A stretch of 64,000 nt of DNA from Blepharisma stoltei. Taxonomy: Eukaryota; Ciliophora; Heterotrichea; Heterotrichida; Blepharismidae. The stretch covers positions 1 to 64,000 of the forward strand of contig CAJZBQ010000002.1 of the NCBI GenBank assembly GCA_914767885.1. Reading direction: 5' to 3'. The stretch's first letter is position 1; every line of letters begins with the position of its first letter. Positions 53,794 through 64,000 of this stretch are shown piece by piece. The position numbers and the translations under genes are program-made. A model generated the notes under the pieces. It saw only the letters and a list, made by a program, of their open reading frames with translations. It was not told the origin of the DNA and searched no databases.

Positions 53794-56368
53794 ATGTATT
53801 TACTCCCTATCAGAATTTCAAGACTATTCAAGCAGTACATCAGGCCACCAAAATCCACGACTTCTCCCCTTACAGAGAAAGACTTTTCTTTATATCGAGT
53901 CTTATTTGCAGCATATGGCATATACTCAATATATCACTACAGAAAAAAAATATCAGAAAGTTGTGGAATAATTGGCTATGTCGGTTCTGATCCTAAAGCT
54001 ATCGATGTATTGCTGCATGGCCTTACAGAAATTCAAAACCGAGGCTATGACTCTGCGGGGGTTGCAACTTACCATGATGGAGAAGTCTTGGTCACAAAAT
54101 TTGCAAGTGATAAGCTAAAAATTTCTGATTCAATAGAAAAAATTAAGCAAAATGCAGATAAACACACAAATAGCTGCTTAGGAATTGGCCATACACGTTG
54201 GGCTACCCATGGAGGAGTAAACGATGAAAATGCTCATCCTCATTCTGACCATAAAAACAGGATTTTTGTGGCCCACAATGGAACCATTACAAATACTCAC
54301 GAAATCCGATCAATCCTTGCACAGTGTAAAATCCCAATAAAAAGTGAAACAGACACCGAACTTATAGCTTTACTCATCGGGATGTATCTAGATGAAGGAC
54401 ATTCGTTGAAAAATTCAATAAAATTGGCCCTTCAAAGGCTGGACGGAACTTGGGGACTTGCAATTTTAAGTAAAGATGAGCCAAATCAAATAATAGTAGC
54501 AAGAAAAGGTAGCCCTATGCTTGTAGGGATAGGAGAAAATGAACTATATGTAGGAAGCGAGCAGGCAGCTTTTAGCAAATTCACTAAAAAATATATTGAG
54601 TTGCTCATGGGTTTTAACAGTTTTAAACCATTTCAAGATTAGAATTCTGCATTAAAAATAATTTTTACTATTTAAATCTTTGCAAATATAGCTGAGATAC
54701 TATATGGCCTTAGAAGAAGACGAAATTTGGGCTTTGGATCCTAAAAAAATGGAAATCGAAAAAAATCGCATCGAGCAGATCGATAACCAAGGCGAAGTAA
54801 GCCTAGGCTGTCACACACATTGGACTATCAAAGAAATCGAAGAGCAGCCAGAATCTGTAGCAAGAGCTATGAACTTCGGTGCAAGATTAATTCGTGACGG
54901 AGCAAAACTTGGCGGATTAGAAGAAATCAAAGAAAAACTGCTGGAAATAAAAAATTTGGCCATAATCGGATGTGGGACTTCTTATCATGCTGCAATGTTC
55001 GGGGCTCATTTGTTTAAAAGTTTAGAAATCTTGAATTCTGTGCAAGCCCTTGATGCGTCAGAAACAACTTTATTAGATATTCCAAAAGAAAACCCAGGGG
55101 TGATTGCGATTTCTCAGTCAGGTGAAACTAGAGATTTAATTGAGCCTGTTTCAGAAATAGCCTTTATAGAGAGAACCTGCCAATAATAATAGTAATTCGG
55201 ATTTTAACACCATTTTCATTAAAAAGTATAGTAAAAAATGGAATTACCGCTATTTCTATCGTCAATGTAGTCGGATCTCAGCTTGCAAGACTAACAAAAC
55301 ATGGAGTTTACATGAACTCAGGCCGAGAAATCGGTGTCGCCTCCACCAAAAGCTTTATGAACTCTTGTGTCGTTTTAACTGAGATCGCTTTATGGCTCTC
55401 TGCCCATCTCAAACCTGAGGATTCAGAAAAGCGAAAAAGTCTCGTCAACCACCTCCTCAAGCTTCCTTTACAAATTGGCTCAGTGATTGCTCAAAACAAA
55501 GAAGTCATCAAAGAAATTGCATCAGAAATAATAAATGAAGAACACATGTTTGTCCTCGGAAGAGGCTTAGCTGAGTCTATCGCTAACTCCCCCCCCCCTC
55601 CGTGAGCGAACAAAAAAAATTTTTGTTCGCTTACGGAGGGGGGGTTAATTTTTTTTTTTAAAAAAAATTTATATATAAATTTTATAAAAAATATTTTTTT
55701 TCGAAATTTTAAAAAAATCCTAATTTGCAAAAATTGGGAAGCAAATATTAATTTAATTTTGCAAAATTATGTTTTAAAACGCAATTTGTTTAAAATTAAA
55801 CAGAATTAGCTCTAGATTTCATTATACTAATTATCACTTATATATCAAAATTTTTTTCCATTAAAATTTTTTCTATTAAAAAAATTTTTGTTCACTCACG
55901 GAGGGTGGGTTTTTGGTCAAAAAATGGCGATTTTTCTAATGGTTTTGTTCGCTCACGGAGGGGGGGGGGGGGGGGAGTAAGGAAGGGGCATTGAAAATCA
56001 AAGAAATCACAAGAGTCCACGCAGAAGGATACCCTGGAGGGGCACTAAAACATGGACCTTTTGCCTTGATAAATGATGGGACACCGATTATCTTGATAAT
56101 ATTGAATGATGATTATAAAGATCTTATGAACTTAGCACTGGCAGAAGTCACTGGAAGAGGAGCGAAGACAATTGTGATTACGTCGGATCCAGCACTTATA
56201 ACAACTGCAAAGCCACCAAATAAAATTATTAAAATTGAAGAAGCAGGGCCGCTTACTGCGTTGCTTTCAGCAATCCCAATGCAAATGCTGGCTTATTATT
56301 TGAGCATTATGAAGGGGCTTGATCCTGATCATCCTAGAGGATTGGCAAAGGTTGTAACAGTTAGATAA
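53794..56368 (+). CDS. Glutamine:fructose-6-phosphate aminotransferase (GFAT)
   Basis: 666 residues after removing IESs of 109, 71 and 391 bp. Glutaminase domain: [37 protein letters not shown]; isomerase SIS domains: [58 protein letters not shown], and RGLAKVVTV at the end. It makes glucosamine-6-phosphate, first step of the hexosamine and chitin/glycan pathway. The catalytic Cys is residue 57, not 2: an N-terminal extension with a hydrophobic stretch ([17 protein letters not shown]) precedes it. All else is standard. Confidence 0.93.
54597..54705. mobile_element. Short TA-bounded IES (109 bp) in GFAT
   Basis: TATAT at 54592-54596 and 54701-54705. Removal gives [15 protein letters not shown], which fits the family (FIFLEEGDIAEI) without a gap. 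The interval contains stops. Confidence 0.8.
55161..55231. mobile_element. Short IES (71 bp) between ATAG repeats in GFAT
   Basis: ATAG at 55157-55160 and 55228-55231. The join gives [20 protein letters not shown] followed by [12 protein letters not shown], the same length as the bacterial enzyme between these motifs. A nearby second ATAG at 55166 would add three residues. Confidence 0.75.
55587..55977. mobile_element. MITE IES in GFAT, TAA duplication
   Basis: 391 bp, CTCCCCCCCCCCTCCGTGAG to a run of 17 G and AG; TAA at 55584-55586 and 55978-55980. Removal joins [15 protein letters not shown], a conserved active-site helix. The poly-G run at the right end is the longest in the window. Confidence 0.92.
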
Positions 56369-56533
56369 CTTTCCAGTTAATTTAATTGTAATTCCGTATA
56401 TAAAACACTAATATTTGAGAGCAATATCCATGTAAAAATAGATATAATATTGGCTTAATTTAATATATTAAACTATTTCAGTTTAAAGTTATATAAAATA
56501 TAACTATGCCATCATTTATTTCAAGATTATTAA

Positions 56534-59500
56534 ATGCGGCCAAACAAAGAAAAAGTTGACGAACAATTGGTCTCGCTCACTCTTCCTCCATGAGCGAACA
56601 AAAAATTATAATCGTTCACAGAGGGGGTCAAATTTTTTTTTAAAAAATCGAAATTCTCAAGTAAAAATTAATTTAATGTTTTAAAAATTTGTATGCACAC
56701 GCTCATTCAAAATTACAGAATTATATTAAAAAATAAATTTATTCGTTACAGAGATGGTTTCTGCCAAAAAAAATAGAAATTTTTCCAATGTTTTGTTCGC
56801 TCACAGAAGGGAAGAGTCAGAACAAAGTACTTAAATAATCAAAAAATCCTAAAATCGTTGCAAGAAACTTATATAAAATGATCAGATGACCTATTAAGAG
56901 TTGACGAAAAAATCGCGAGACTTGAAACTGGGATTCAGCAAGACATGATCGAAGTACGGAAAAATGACAAAAAAATAACTAAGCTTAAAGAAGATATAGA
57001 AGAAAGAAAAACAATAAACCTTCCTGAGAAAAATCAAATCAGAGATCTTAGTGGCTTAGTTAAAGCTTCTAAAAGCATCTTTTCATCATCAGCATTTGCA
57101 AAAGAAGACCGTCTAAGCGCTAAACGCAATATCTCGCTATTAGGAAAGCCAGGAGAAATTCTATTAGAAATTGCTAATATTTCAGAAAAAGTAGTAAATT
57201 TGAAGAAAAACATTGTTGACCTTAAAAGAGCCCAAATTGAGCTAAGTGAAGTAGACGGCGCCGTCAAAAAAATAAAAGAGCTTGACTATTTACGGTCAGA
57301 AAAAGAAAAATTCCAAGAAAAAACAGTCCTTGTTAAGTTCACTAATTTATTAGGAGAAGAAGATTCCTGCTATTTCCCTATCGTCAACAATGATGGATAC
57401 CAAATTACTTTTTCTGAGCTTCTCAACAATGCAAGCAGATACTGAAATTTGTTCGGCCAAGGCTGCGTTTTGGTAGATAAAGAATATACAGTGTGGCCTG
57501 GAACAGCTATTGTAGAAGATGAGGCTAAAAATTCTAATAGAGAAATCTGAATTATGACAAAAGAAGAAGCACACTATTATAAGGTAAAAGGAAATATTGA
57601 AGAAGGCAAAGAACGAATCCCTGATGAAGCTGAAAGTGAAAGCGAAGTGCTAGGCGTTATGCTAAATTATAGATAAGCTCACTGTGAGGTGCCTTTTAGC
57701 CCTTATTCTCATCTTGAGCTTAAGGTTCGCATTTCATGACATCGTGAATGTATCTCCTATTGGCGAGGCTTGCATTTGTTATCCAGAAGTCAGATGCTTT
57801 TTGCTTCTGTGTAGAGCGTCAACAGACTGTCAGCCATTGAAAAATCAAAAGTTGAATTTTCAGGTCGACTCTTGCCAAAAATTGAAATTCGAACCCTGGA
57901 CGCAACTCCCATTATCGTTCTGGCTGGTTGGCTATGAAACTAACTTCACACTGCTTAGATATCTATTTCAACTTTTGCACACTCTTCCCCATATGAGAAA
58001 AACTTGTCACTGGACAGAGCTTGGGCTGATTATTCAGCACTCTATCTGCGCCAAGAGAATTACGCCGGATATACACATCAGACTCCAACGAACTTCCTTA
58101 TGGCCACCTGCACTCTGTTGGATATTATCTGCAGGAGTTAGGAAGGTGGCTGATTCATAACCCCATTAATGAATTTTAAAGCGAAGCCGACAATGAAGAA
58201 GACAAAGTTCACTACGACGAAGATTGAGAAACCAAACTTAAAGAAAAAGAAGAGGCTTTAAAAGCAGATAAAGAGAGAAACATGGGCTTATTGAGAATAG
58301 AGAGATTAAGGCATATGAATGTGCTAAACTTGCTGGTTTATATGCTGTTTATTGTATTGTTTACATGAAATATCAACGAATGGAAAAACACAACAACGTT
58401 TTATTATACTAGGCTTGGAATTATTAATTTCCTGCTGATGTACCCTTTTCCAGTTAACTCTTCAAATTTTATGACTTTTAGTAGCATTCAGCTGCCAAGT
58501 GATTTAGAGTCTTATTTGACTGGGACTTTTGTGAGTGGGATATGACAGGACACAAAATACAATAATGACCCAATGACTAAAAATGAGCTTAATTACGTCG
58601 CCTATGTGTATAAGCTAGTTGGCCCTATAAGAGTCGTTCAAAAACGGGTCAAAACTAATAGCTGCTCACACAGTATGTACAAAATAATAGGAAGAAGTGA
58701 CACAAGCTGCTATAGTGATTATTCTGACTCTGTGGAAGACACTTCTCCTATTGTCATAAATGACGCTTCCGTGAGTTCTGTAGATTCTTCATGATTAAAA
58801 TATACTCATGATAGTGGTGCTAGAACTGTGACTGGAGAAAGACTAAGCTACCAACTTGAAGGGTATATGGCTTATATTAGATCAAATCTCACTATGGATG
58901 AAGCCCAAAAAAATATCAGTTTTATTATTAGCGACTGAATTAACTATCAGACCCGATTATTAGCTTTCAATATTAATCTCTGCAACAACTTCGCTGATGT
59001 GTGCTCCTCAGTAGATTTACTGTTCGAATTCACAGCAAGTGGCTTAGTATTGCCGAAAGCTTATGTGTATGTTTATAGGGTATATGTGAATTGGACCTCT
59101 TCAGACATAGTAAGAAACGCTTTCGAAGGTGTTATAGGCATTATTATGCTTTATTTTATTATTGATCTAATATGAAGGGTTCGTAAAGAGGGCTGAAAAC
59201 TCACATTCTTGAGCTTTTGAACTGCAGTTAGGATTCTTCTCATTATTATGCTGATTATAAAAGTAACTTTGCTTATAGCTTACAGCCAGCGTGATGAGGT
59301 TTTGAATTTCCAATCAATAAATGACGAATTTGTAGACTATGAAAAATTGGGTTATTTTTTTAACACTACAAATAATTTTATTGGAGTGACCTCATTCGTA
59401 GCATTTTTTTTTATATTAAGTTTTTTGCAGCAATCAAAAAGCATGAAAATTATATGGGGAACTTTAAGGGAGTCTCTTCGTAGGCTAGTCTTTTTCTTTT

Positions 59501-59997
59501 CAGTTTTTATTTTAATTATGACTGGATGGCTGCTTTTAGCGTATCGTGGATTTGGCCAATATTCAATCGAGTATAAAGATTATGGGACAACTCTTAATAC
59601 ACTGCTACAGATGCTTTTTGGAAACATTGATTTTGATACAATTTGGCAAATTCAGCCAGTTTTTGCTTCAATTTTTTTCGTTTTATTTATTTTCTTGACA
59701 TTTTTTGTAATGTTGAATATCTTTTTAGCAATTATCAACGAATCTTATGACACTTATTATAAGAAATTCAGTACTGATGATAAAAAGGATGAAATTTTGA
59801 TTATTTTTGGGCTGATTTTTAATGCAATTAAGTACGGGCTGTTCGTTTACCCATATAAGTTTGTGACTTGCCAGAAGTTAAAGAGAGAAAAATTACGGAT
59901 GAATGAAATAGATAACGACGCATACTCAGCAGCAGATAACTCAACCTCAAGAGATAACGTAAGCGAAAGATCAATTACAAGGAAATACTCTCTTTAA
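56534..59997 (+). CDS. Polycystin-2-like cation channel with N-terminal coiled coil
   Basis: 894 residues after removing a 237-bp MITE and a 539-bp retroposon insertion. The ATG at 56534 gives MRPNKEKVDEQLVSLRTKYL and a helical cytosolic part to about residue 300. Then a first membrane helix (NVLNLLVYMLFIVLFTW), a long extracellular loop with many Cys/Asn (the polycystin domain position), and five further helices. The pore and last helix read LLQMLFGNIDFDTI and FFVMLNIFLAIINESYDTYY, close to PKD2. Such channels act in cilia or membranes as calcium-permeable cation channels. The tail is Ser/Asp-rich. Confidence 0.85.
56580..56816. mobile_element. MITE IES in the polycystin gene, TCA duplication
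   Basis: 237 bp, CTCTTCCTCCATGAGCGAAC to TCGCTCACAGAAGGGAAGAG, TCA at 56577-56579 and 56817-56819. It interrupts codon 16; removal joins EQLVSL to RTKYLNNQK. Confidence 0.82.
57648..58186. mobile_element. SINE-like insertion in the polycystin gene, 9-bp duplication without TA
   Basis: AAAGCGAAG at 57639-57647 and 58178-58186. The GC-rich inside is an old family A relative (TTTTCAGGTCGACTCTTGCC, GCCGGATATACACATC). Removing 539 bp joins DEAESESE to ADNEEDKVHYDED, keeping one acidic tract and one frame; left in place, the frame ends at a TAA at 57674 and the channel would have no upstream part. Confidence 0.78.
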
Positions 59998-60329
59998 ACC
60001 CTTTTATTGAATTATTAATATTAATTTGTGAAGATGAATTCTGTAGATTGTTGATAGATATAAAAATTATTATGAAAAAATTATTCATGGTAATTGAATA
60101 ATTTAAAATGTTTATTGCGTAAGTGGCTAATATTTTTTTAATATTTTTCTGGGAATAAAACATAAATAATTGAACAAAAATCTGATGATTTAAATCGGCT
60201 GAAACTTGTAGGAAACTAAAGCGCGAATATTGAGCAATAAATAATAAAATAAATAACCTTACAATCAGACGTGTCATATATAAAGAAGCAAGCAGCGCTA
60301 GAAAGCCAATTGTTTCTCTCAACAGTAGC
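59998..60329. other. Short intergenic stretch, start of next gene unclear
   Basis: 332 bases, AT-rich. The downstream frame extends upstream to about 60246 (VIYKEASSARKPIVSLNSSL) without an ATG, so its first exon probably lies here, hidden by an unrecognised IES or intron. Confidence 0.4.
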
Positions 60330-61414
60330 TTGAATCCAAGCCACAAAAGATCTACATCTGACCATCTTTCTCCTGTGAGAATCATCCCTCACGATTTGCC
60401 CAGAAATCAAATTAGCATCGAAAAAAGGAGGCCTATTTCAGACCAAATATCTCCAAGACGATGCATAGTCCGTGAGCCACTGAGATCTCAAATAACCAGT
60501 GTACATAAACGAACAAACTCTAACCAATTTTCCCCTCGAAGGTCCATTTTGCATGAAGTTCCTCAACAAACTGATATTTCAATTGACCAAACTAGTAATG
60601 CAAGCAAGCTTCTAAAAGATGAAAAAATTGAGCCTAAAAGAGAAACTCATGAGAATTTTTTAGAAAAAGTTGAAAAAACAGAAAATTCTAAATTACCCCC
60701 AGCATTACCATTACTTCATATACGTAATATTCTCTTTTTAATTAATTTTTATTTTTTTTTATTCTTCTGGTATGCGCCTAGGTCAGCATGACAAAGTATA
60801 GCAGATTTCGATTTAAAAATCAACAAACTGTAAGTGAACAAGTCTCTCCAGTATCAAAGCTGGAAAATGAGCATAATTTTGAACGAAGCAATGTAAGAAG
60901 ACCTTCTATTCCATTTGATATGGGGATGATTATGAAGCAAAAGCAGCCGAAAGAAGATCATGTTTTCCCAATGAGATTTATAATTAACGAAGCTCCTAAA
61001 GAACAGTCATTTCGTGAGATTAACCAATTAAACAATATTTGCAAAAAATTAATCGAGGAGCAAAGAGAGCTGAAAAAGCAAATTCATGATCAAAAAAACC
61101 AAATTGACCAGCTTAAAAATGAAAAAGAAGTTATAGAAAATTTTAAGCCGCCAGTTTCTAATGATAATTTTATCCAGACACATCGAATTCAACTTAAAGA
61201 TCCTCATATTTTATCAGCTGAAATTGAACTTCAGCCTAAAAATGAAGAAGTCAGCTCTGGCTTCAAATTAGATGAAGCTCTTTTTACATTTATGGATTCT
61301 GATGGCAAAAATATGGCAGAGACTTCACGCTTTGGAGCAGTTCCTGAACCGCCTAAGTCGAGCCGATTCCCTAGAGAAGTTTTTGTAAGAAGAGTTAAAA
61401 GGTCGAGAGGGTAA
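60246..61414 (+). CDS. Unknown basic repeat protein with coiled coil, joins not resolved
   Basis: Two frames, up to about 60720 and from 60788 to 61414, look like one gene: both carry units of the form SPRR-I-x-E-x-P (ISPRRCIVREPLRSQ, FSPRRSILHEVPQQ, FPMRFIINEAPKEQ). An AT-rich stretch at 60720-60790 (ILFLINFYFFLFFWY) is probably an IES; CAGCAT occurs on both sides but does not give the right frame. A coiled coil lies near 61040-61140 (IEEQRELKKQIHDQKNQIDQ). The C-terminus is basic, VRRVKRSRG. Start and middle join are unsettled; identity unknown. Confidence 0.5.
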
Positions 61415-61525
61415 ATTGTTAATAATAAAATAAATCATTTATCTTTCTTAATTTAAGAAAATCCTGCCCCTTTGAGAGAGTTGTATTAAAATTGCTTATT
61501 TTTAATATTTTTAGATAAAATTTTT

Positions 61526-62697
61526 ATGGAAAACGAAGTGATAAATTCACTCTTAAGATGCGTTCGACAAATGTCTCCAGTGAGAGAAACTTATCCGCCT
61601 ACAGAAAAATCATGGTTTGAAGGTCTGCGATTTAAATCTGCAGAGCCCAAATATTCCGATTATTATATTTTAAACTCTCCACAAAGAAAATCACTTGTCC
61701 CGAAGCTAGAACTAGATCATTGAAACTTAAATACAGCTAAAAAACGATTATCTCCTGACTTTGCAAAATCCCCTCTTAAAACTCCAGAAACAGCAGAATC
61801 GTTCTACAGTGGCAAAGCATCTCCGTTTAAAGATTCTAACTCCCTAAAAAATTTTGTTCAAAATGAGTATAAAAATTTTTAAAATAAATTTTGTTTTACT
61901 CGGTAGGTTTTGACTAAAGTAGGGATTTTTCCAATGATTTTGTTCTGACGAAGGGGGTAAGTCTCCTCATTGCTCAAGCCCATCTCAGCTTCCAAGATAT
62001 TCAGGAAGAGACACAAGCATTAGTGCAGCTGCATCCAAAAAAATTACTCACTCTACCCACCTCTGTGAGCGAACAAAACCATTGGTAAAATCCCTATTTT
62101 TTGGGTAAAAATTACCCTCCGTGAGTGATCAAAAATTTATTATGACATAATAAATTTAATATTTAAGAGATTATTATAATGAAATCTCTAGCTAATTTTG
62201 TTGAATTTAAAAACAGCTTGAATTTAAAACATAATTTTGCAAGTGAAAATTAATTTTGGATTTTTTTAATTTCGAAAAAAAAAATTAACCCCTTCCATTA
62301 GCGAATAAAATTGTTTTTTCACTCACCGAAGGGGAGTCAGGACAGCATGCAACAAATTTATATGAGTTTTGATGATGATTTTTCTCCCGAAAAAAGAAAT
62401 TTTGAAAAAGAAATAAGATTGGAAGAAGAGCAAAATAAGCACATTAAAGAACTTCGTGATAATATTGAAAAATATGAGAAACTAAGGCATGAAGGAACTA
62501 GAAAGCAAGAAAATGTAAAATAAATGTAGAAAATTTGTGAAGTAAGTAAAGAGGGAAATGATAATTATGAAGGTCTGGTTGAAAAGATTAGCTTAATGAA
62601 GGAAGAAAGTCTTAGATTAAGAAAAGCAATTGGCATTTATAAGAATAAAGAAGGTGAATCTCTTAAGAGGATCAATCGAAAAAGTTCAATGATTTAA
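61526..62697 (+). CDS. Unknown small coiled-coil protein with two MITEs and an intron
   Basis: 248 residues after removing MITEs of 118 and 286 bp and one 15-nt intron. The N-terminal half is Ser/Pro-rich (SPVRETYPPTEKSWFEGLRF), with a TGA-Trp near 61723; the C-terminal 110 residues are a coiled coil (KRNFEKEIRLEEEQNKHIKE, then LVEKISLMKEESLRLRKAIG). No family recognised. All joins preserve the frame (747 bases). Confidence 0.72.
61840..61957. mobile_element. Short decayed MITE IES (118 bp), TAA duplication
   Basis: TAA at 61837-61839 and 61958-61960. CTCCCTAAAAAATTTTGTTC at the left; at the right the usual CCAATGATTTTGTTC block and GAAGGGGG. Removal joins SPFKDS to KSPHCSSP. Confidence 0.75.
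62051..62336. mobile_element. MITE IES (286 bp), TCA duplication
   Basis: TCA at 62048-62050 and 62337-62339. CTCTACCCACCTCTGTGAGC at the left and TCACTCACCGAAGGGGAG at the right, with the inner block ACCATTGGTAAAATCCC. Removal joins SKKITQ to DSMQQIYMS. Confidence 0.82.
62515..62529 (+). other. 15-nt intron in the small coiled-coil gene
   Basis: GTAAAATAAATGTAG, which would put TAA and TAG in frame. Removal joins RKQEN to KICEVSKEGN and continues the frame to 62697. Confidence 0.85.
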
Positions 62698-63037
62698 ATA
62701 GAACACTTAGTGTTCCATTTTTAATCAAAATAAAACAATTTTCATAATGATAGATCAGCAACTTCTAGTTATTGGTTTTTGCCATTTAAAGCGTTATTAG
62801 CTGAAAAAAAAACCCCTTTTTCTCACTCTTAGAAGGGTAGAAATGAGCGCTTGCCTACTCACTTTTAGACAATTATATTTTAGGTTTATATTAAATTAAT
62901 GGTCTTTATATTTCATAAATATTTTATATAATTTTACATATCAGCAAATCATAAGTAAAAATGATTGTTTTTGACTTTCCAGAATTCTTTTATCCTTTAC
63001 AAATATTTCCCTAATTCTAATTTTTTGATAATCTGGA
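62698..63037. other. Intergenic AT-rich region
   Basis: 340 bases without a gene. The minus-strand frame at 62941-63189 overlaps the following gene and is a shadow. Confidence 0.5.
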
Positions 63038-64000
63038 ATGCCGAAAGATGGCGACAAATTAGAGGACTCAATCAGAGATGAGTTGACACAGCCATGCTTG
63101 GAAACAAGCATAGTCCTTTTTGCAAATACGTCATCTGGTAGTACCAAAGCACGAGAATACATTAATTTAAATTCAGAACTACATTCCATAGCTACAAAGA
63201 ACGGAACTGTTGATCTATATATCTACCACCTAAACGATGAAAATAGCAAACGAAATGGAGCATTGAGATGCTTATTTCTCTTACTGCTCTTATATATAGA
63301 AGTTTCCTATGTTTGGCGCTGTAAGGCCGATAAATTCTGATCGGAATTTATCGTAGGTTGCACCAAATCAATGCCTTGGTCGGACCAAAAAGCGATTTGG
63401 TCCGACGAACTTGGGAAAGCTCCTGGGAAAATGTCTGCGCTTTTAGCGCTATATAGAGGAAACCTCTATATGTAATGCAAGCCAAAAAATATATATCAAC
63501 TTTAAACTTAAATCCCTATAAAATATTAGGGTGTTAGAGTGTTAAGGTGTTAATTTGTGTGTTGGATTTGAGTATCGTGAGTTAGAAAAAGTTGAAAGAC
63601 TTAAAGTCATGGCTGCAGGTGGAGATGGGACTTTAATTTATGTAATGGAAACCCTCCTATCCTTCAATGTAAACATATCATCAATTGATTTTGGTATATT
63701 ACCATTTGGGACAGGTAATGATCTAGCATCAATGCTTGGCTGGGGTAGAGATCCAAAATCTCCCATAGTTGGCAAACATTTCACAGGCTTAAAAAATAGT
63801 ATAGAAAACTGACTTGATGCTGTCCCTATGCATCTTGACATGTGAAACATTGAAATTGATGTTCAAGAAGACGGCTATTTAGAAAAAATTGCTAAACAGC
63901 CAAAAGGATTCACAAGAGAAACAATGAAAAATCCCCAAGGTGAGGACATAAAGTGCTATAAAAGGCTGATGACTAATTACTTCAGCATTGGCTTAGATGC
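63038..64000 (+). CDS. Diacylglycerol kinase, N-terminal part (cut by the window end)
   Basis: ATG at 63038. The DAGK catalytic fold starts SIVLFANTSSGSTKA (family NxxSG), is interrupted by an IES of about 285 bp, and continues VERLKVMAAGGDGTLIYVM (GGDGT ATP-binding motif) and FGILPFGTGNDLASMLGWG, with TGA-Trp in ENWLDAVP and DMWNIEI. It phosphorylates diacylglycerol to phosphatidic acid. No C1 domain precedes the catalytic domain in this short N-terminus. The join around residue 78 (NGALR to GFEYREL) is approximate. Confidence 0.85.
63270..63555. mobile_element. IES of about 285 bp in the DAG kinase, ends approximate
   Basis: Between the two DAG kinase frames lies AT-rich DNA with a palindromic element at 63294-63471 and a GTGTTA repeat run just before the second frame resumes. 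TTA and TA occur at both sides, but none gives a frame-true join on inspection; the right end must lie after the TAA at 63549. Confidence 0.6.
63294..63471. repeat. Palindromic element nested in the DAG kinase IES
   Basis: Outer ends ATATAGAAGTTTCC and, inverted, ATATAGAGGTTTCC; GGCGCTG follows at the left. The core is CTTGGTCGGACCAA with a second GGTCCGACG. It shares outer and core motifs with the element at 47124. Confidence 0.72.

Noticed and set aside
54592-54712. Alternative GFAT join through GCT at 54610 and 54691
   Set aside because: It is in frame but adds seven residues (ELLRYYM) where the family has none; the TATAT join fits the known length.
57648-57676. Taking 57674 as a genuine gene end
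   Set aside because: The stop lies right after the first AAAGCGAAG copy, inside the insertion; the joined frame continues into the channel.
60700-60800. IES join through CAGCAT repeats
   Set aside because: The two copies are in different phases, so the join would shift the frame and stop; no better pair was found.
63262-63560. DAG kinase join at TTA or TTGAG repeats
   Set aside because: Neither keeps the frame; the boundary was left approximate.

Overview
The window reads as one end of a germline (micronuclear) chromosome of a heterotrich ciliate, most like Blepharisma. Four things point there. The left end is about 1.86 kb of an 8-bp telomere repeat, CCCTAACA, as in Stentor and Blepharisma. 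Long protein frames run through in-frame TGA exactly where conserved families have Trp, and every gene whose end is visible stops at TAA or TAG, so UGA means Trp. Introns are 15 nt (GT...TAG), a heterotrich hallmark. And many conserved genes are interrupted by insertions lying between short direct repeats; removing each insertion with one repeat copy restores the reading frame and the family sequence. These are the expected internal eliminated sequences (IESs). All 16 protein genes edited here come out as a multiple of three. The species name is an inference.

Layout. 1-1862 telomere. 1863-8700 subtelomere: a kinase fragment, decayed MITE ends, a complete MITE, a perfect 1046-bp inverted repeat carrying two divergent identical kelch-type genes, and a wrecked non-LTR retrotransposon endonuclease. 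8785-26048: a coiled-coil protein, an SLC35F6-type transporter, a tandem pair of an MST/Hippo-type pseudokinase and an active-looking MST kinase with SARAH domain, an EF-hand protein, a prenylated NT-C2 protein, a CTD-type phosphatase and a cytoskeletal-looking protein. 26079-43530: SBDS with a zinc finger, two unknown coiled-coil genes, beta-adaptin, 3-oxoacyl-ACP synthase II and an EF-hand coiled-coil gene. 43644-64000: an unknown nuclear-type protein, a four-helix-bundle/FHA protein, a FAM227-like protein, a small HTH protein, a double cyclic-nucleotide-binding protein, GFAT, a polycystin-2-like channel, two unknown genes and the start of a diacylglycerol kinase. Coding genes are densely packed, often 17-120 bp apart.

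Eliminated DNA falls into classes: (1) MITEs with ends CTCC...GGAG flanked by a 3-bp TNA duplication (16 here); (2) GC-rich SINE-like retroposons with 8-16 bp target duplications and microsatellite tails, in at least three families (called A, B, D here), inserted inside exons; (3) short 71-121 bp IESs; (4) about 140-180 bp palindromic elements with a GGTCGGACC-type core, all four found nested inside other eliminated elements; (5) a MITE with about 70-bp inverted repeats and a GATACA duplication. The main novelty is class 2: retroposons without TA at their ends sit in exons and must be removed exactly at their target-site duplications if the genes work.
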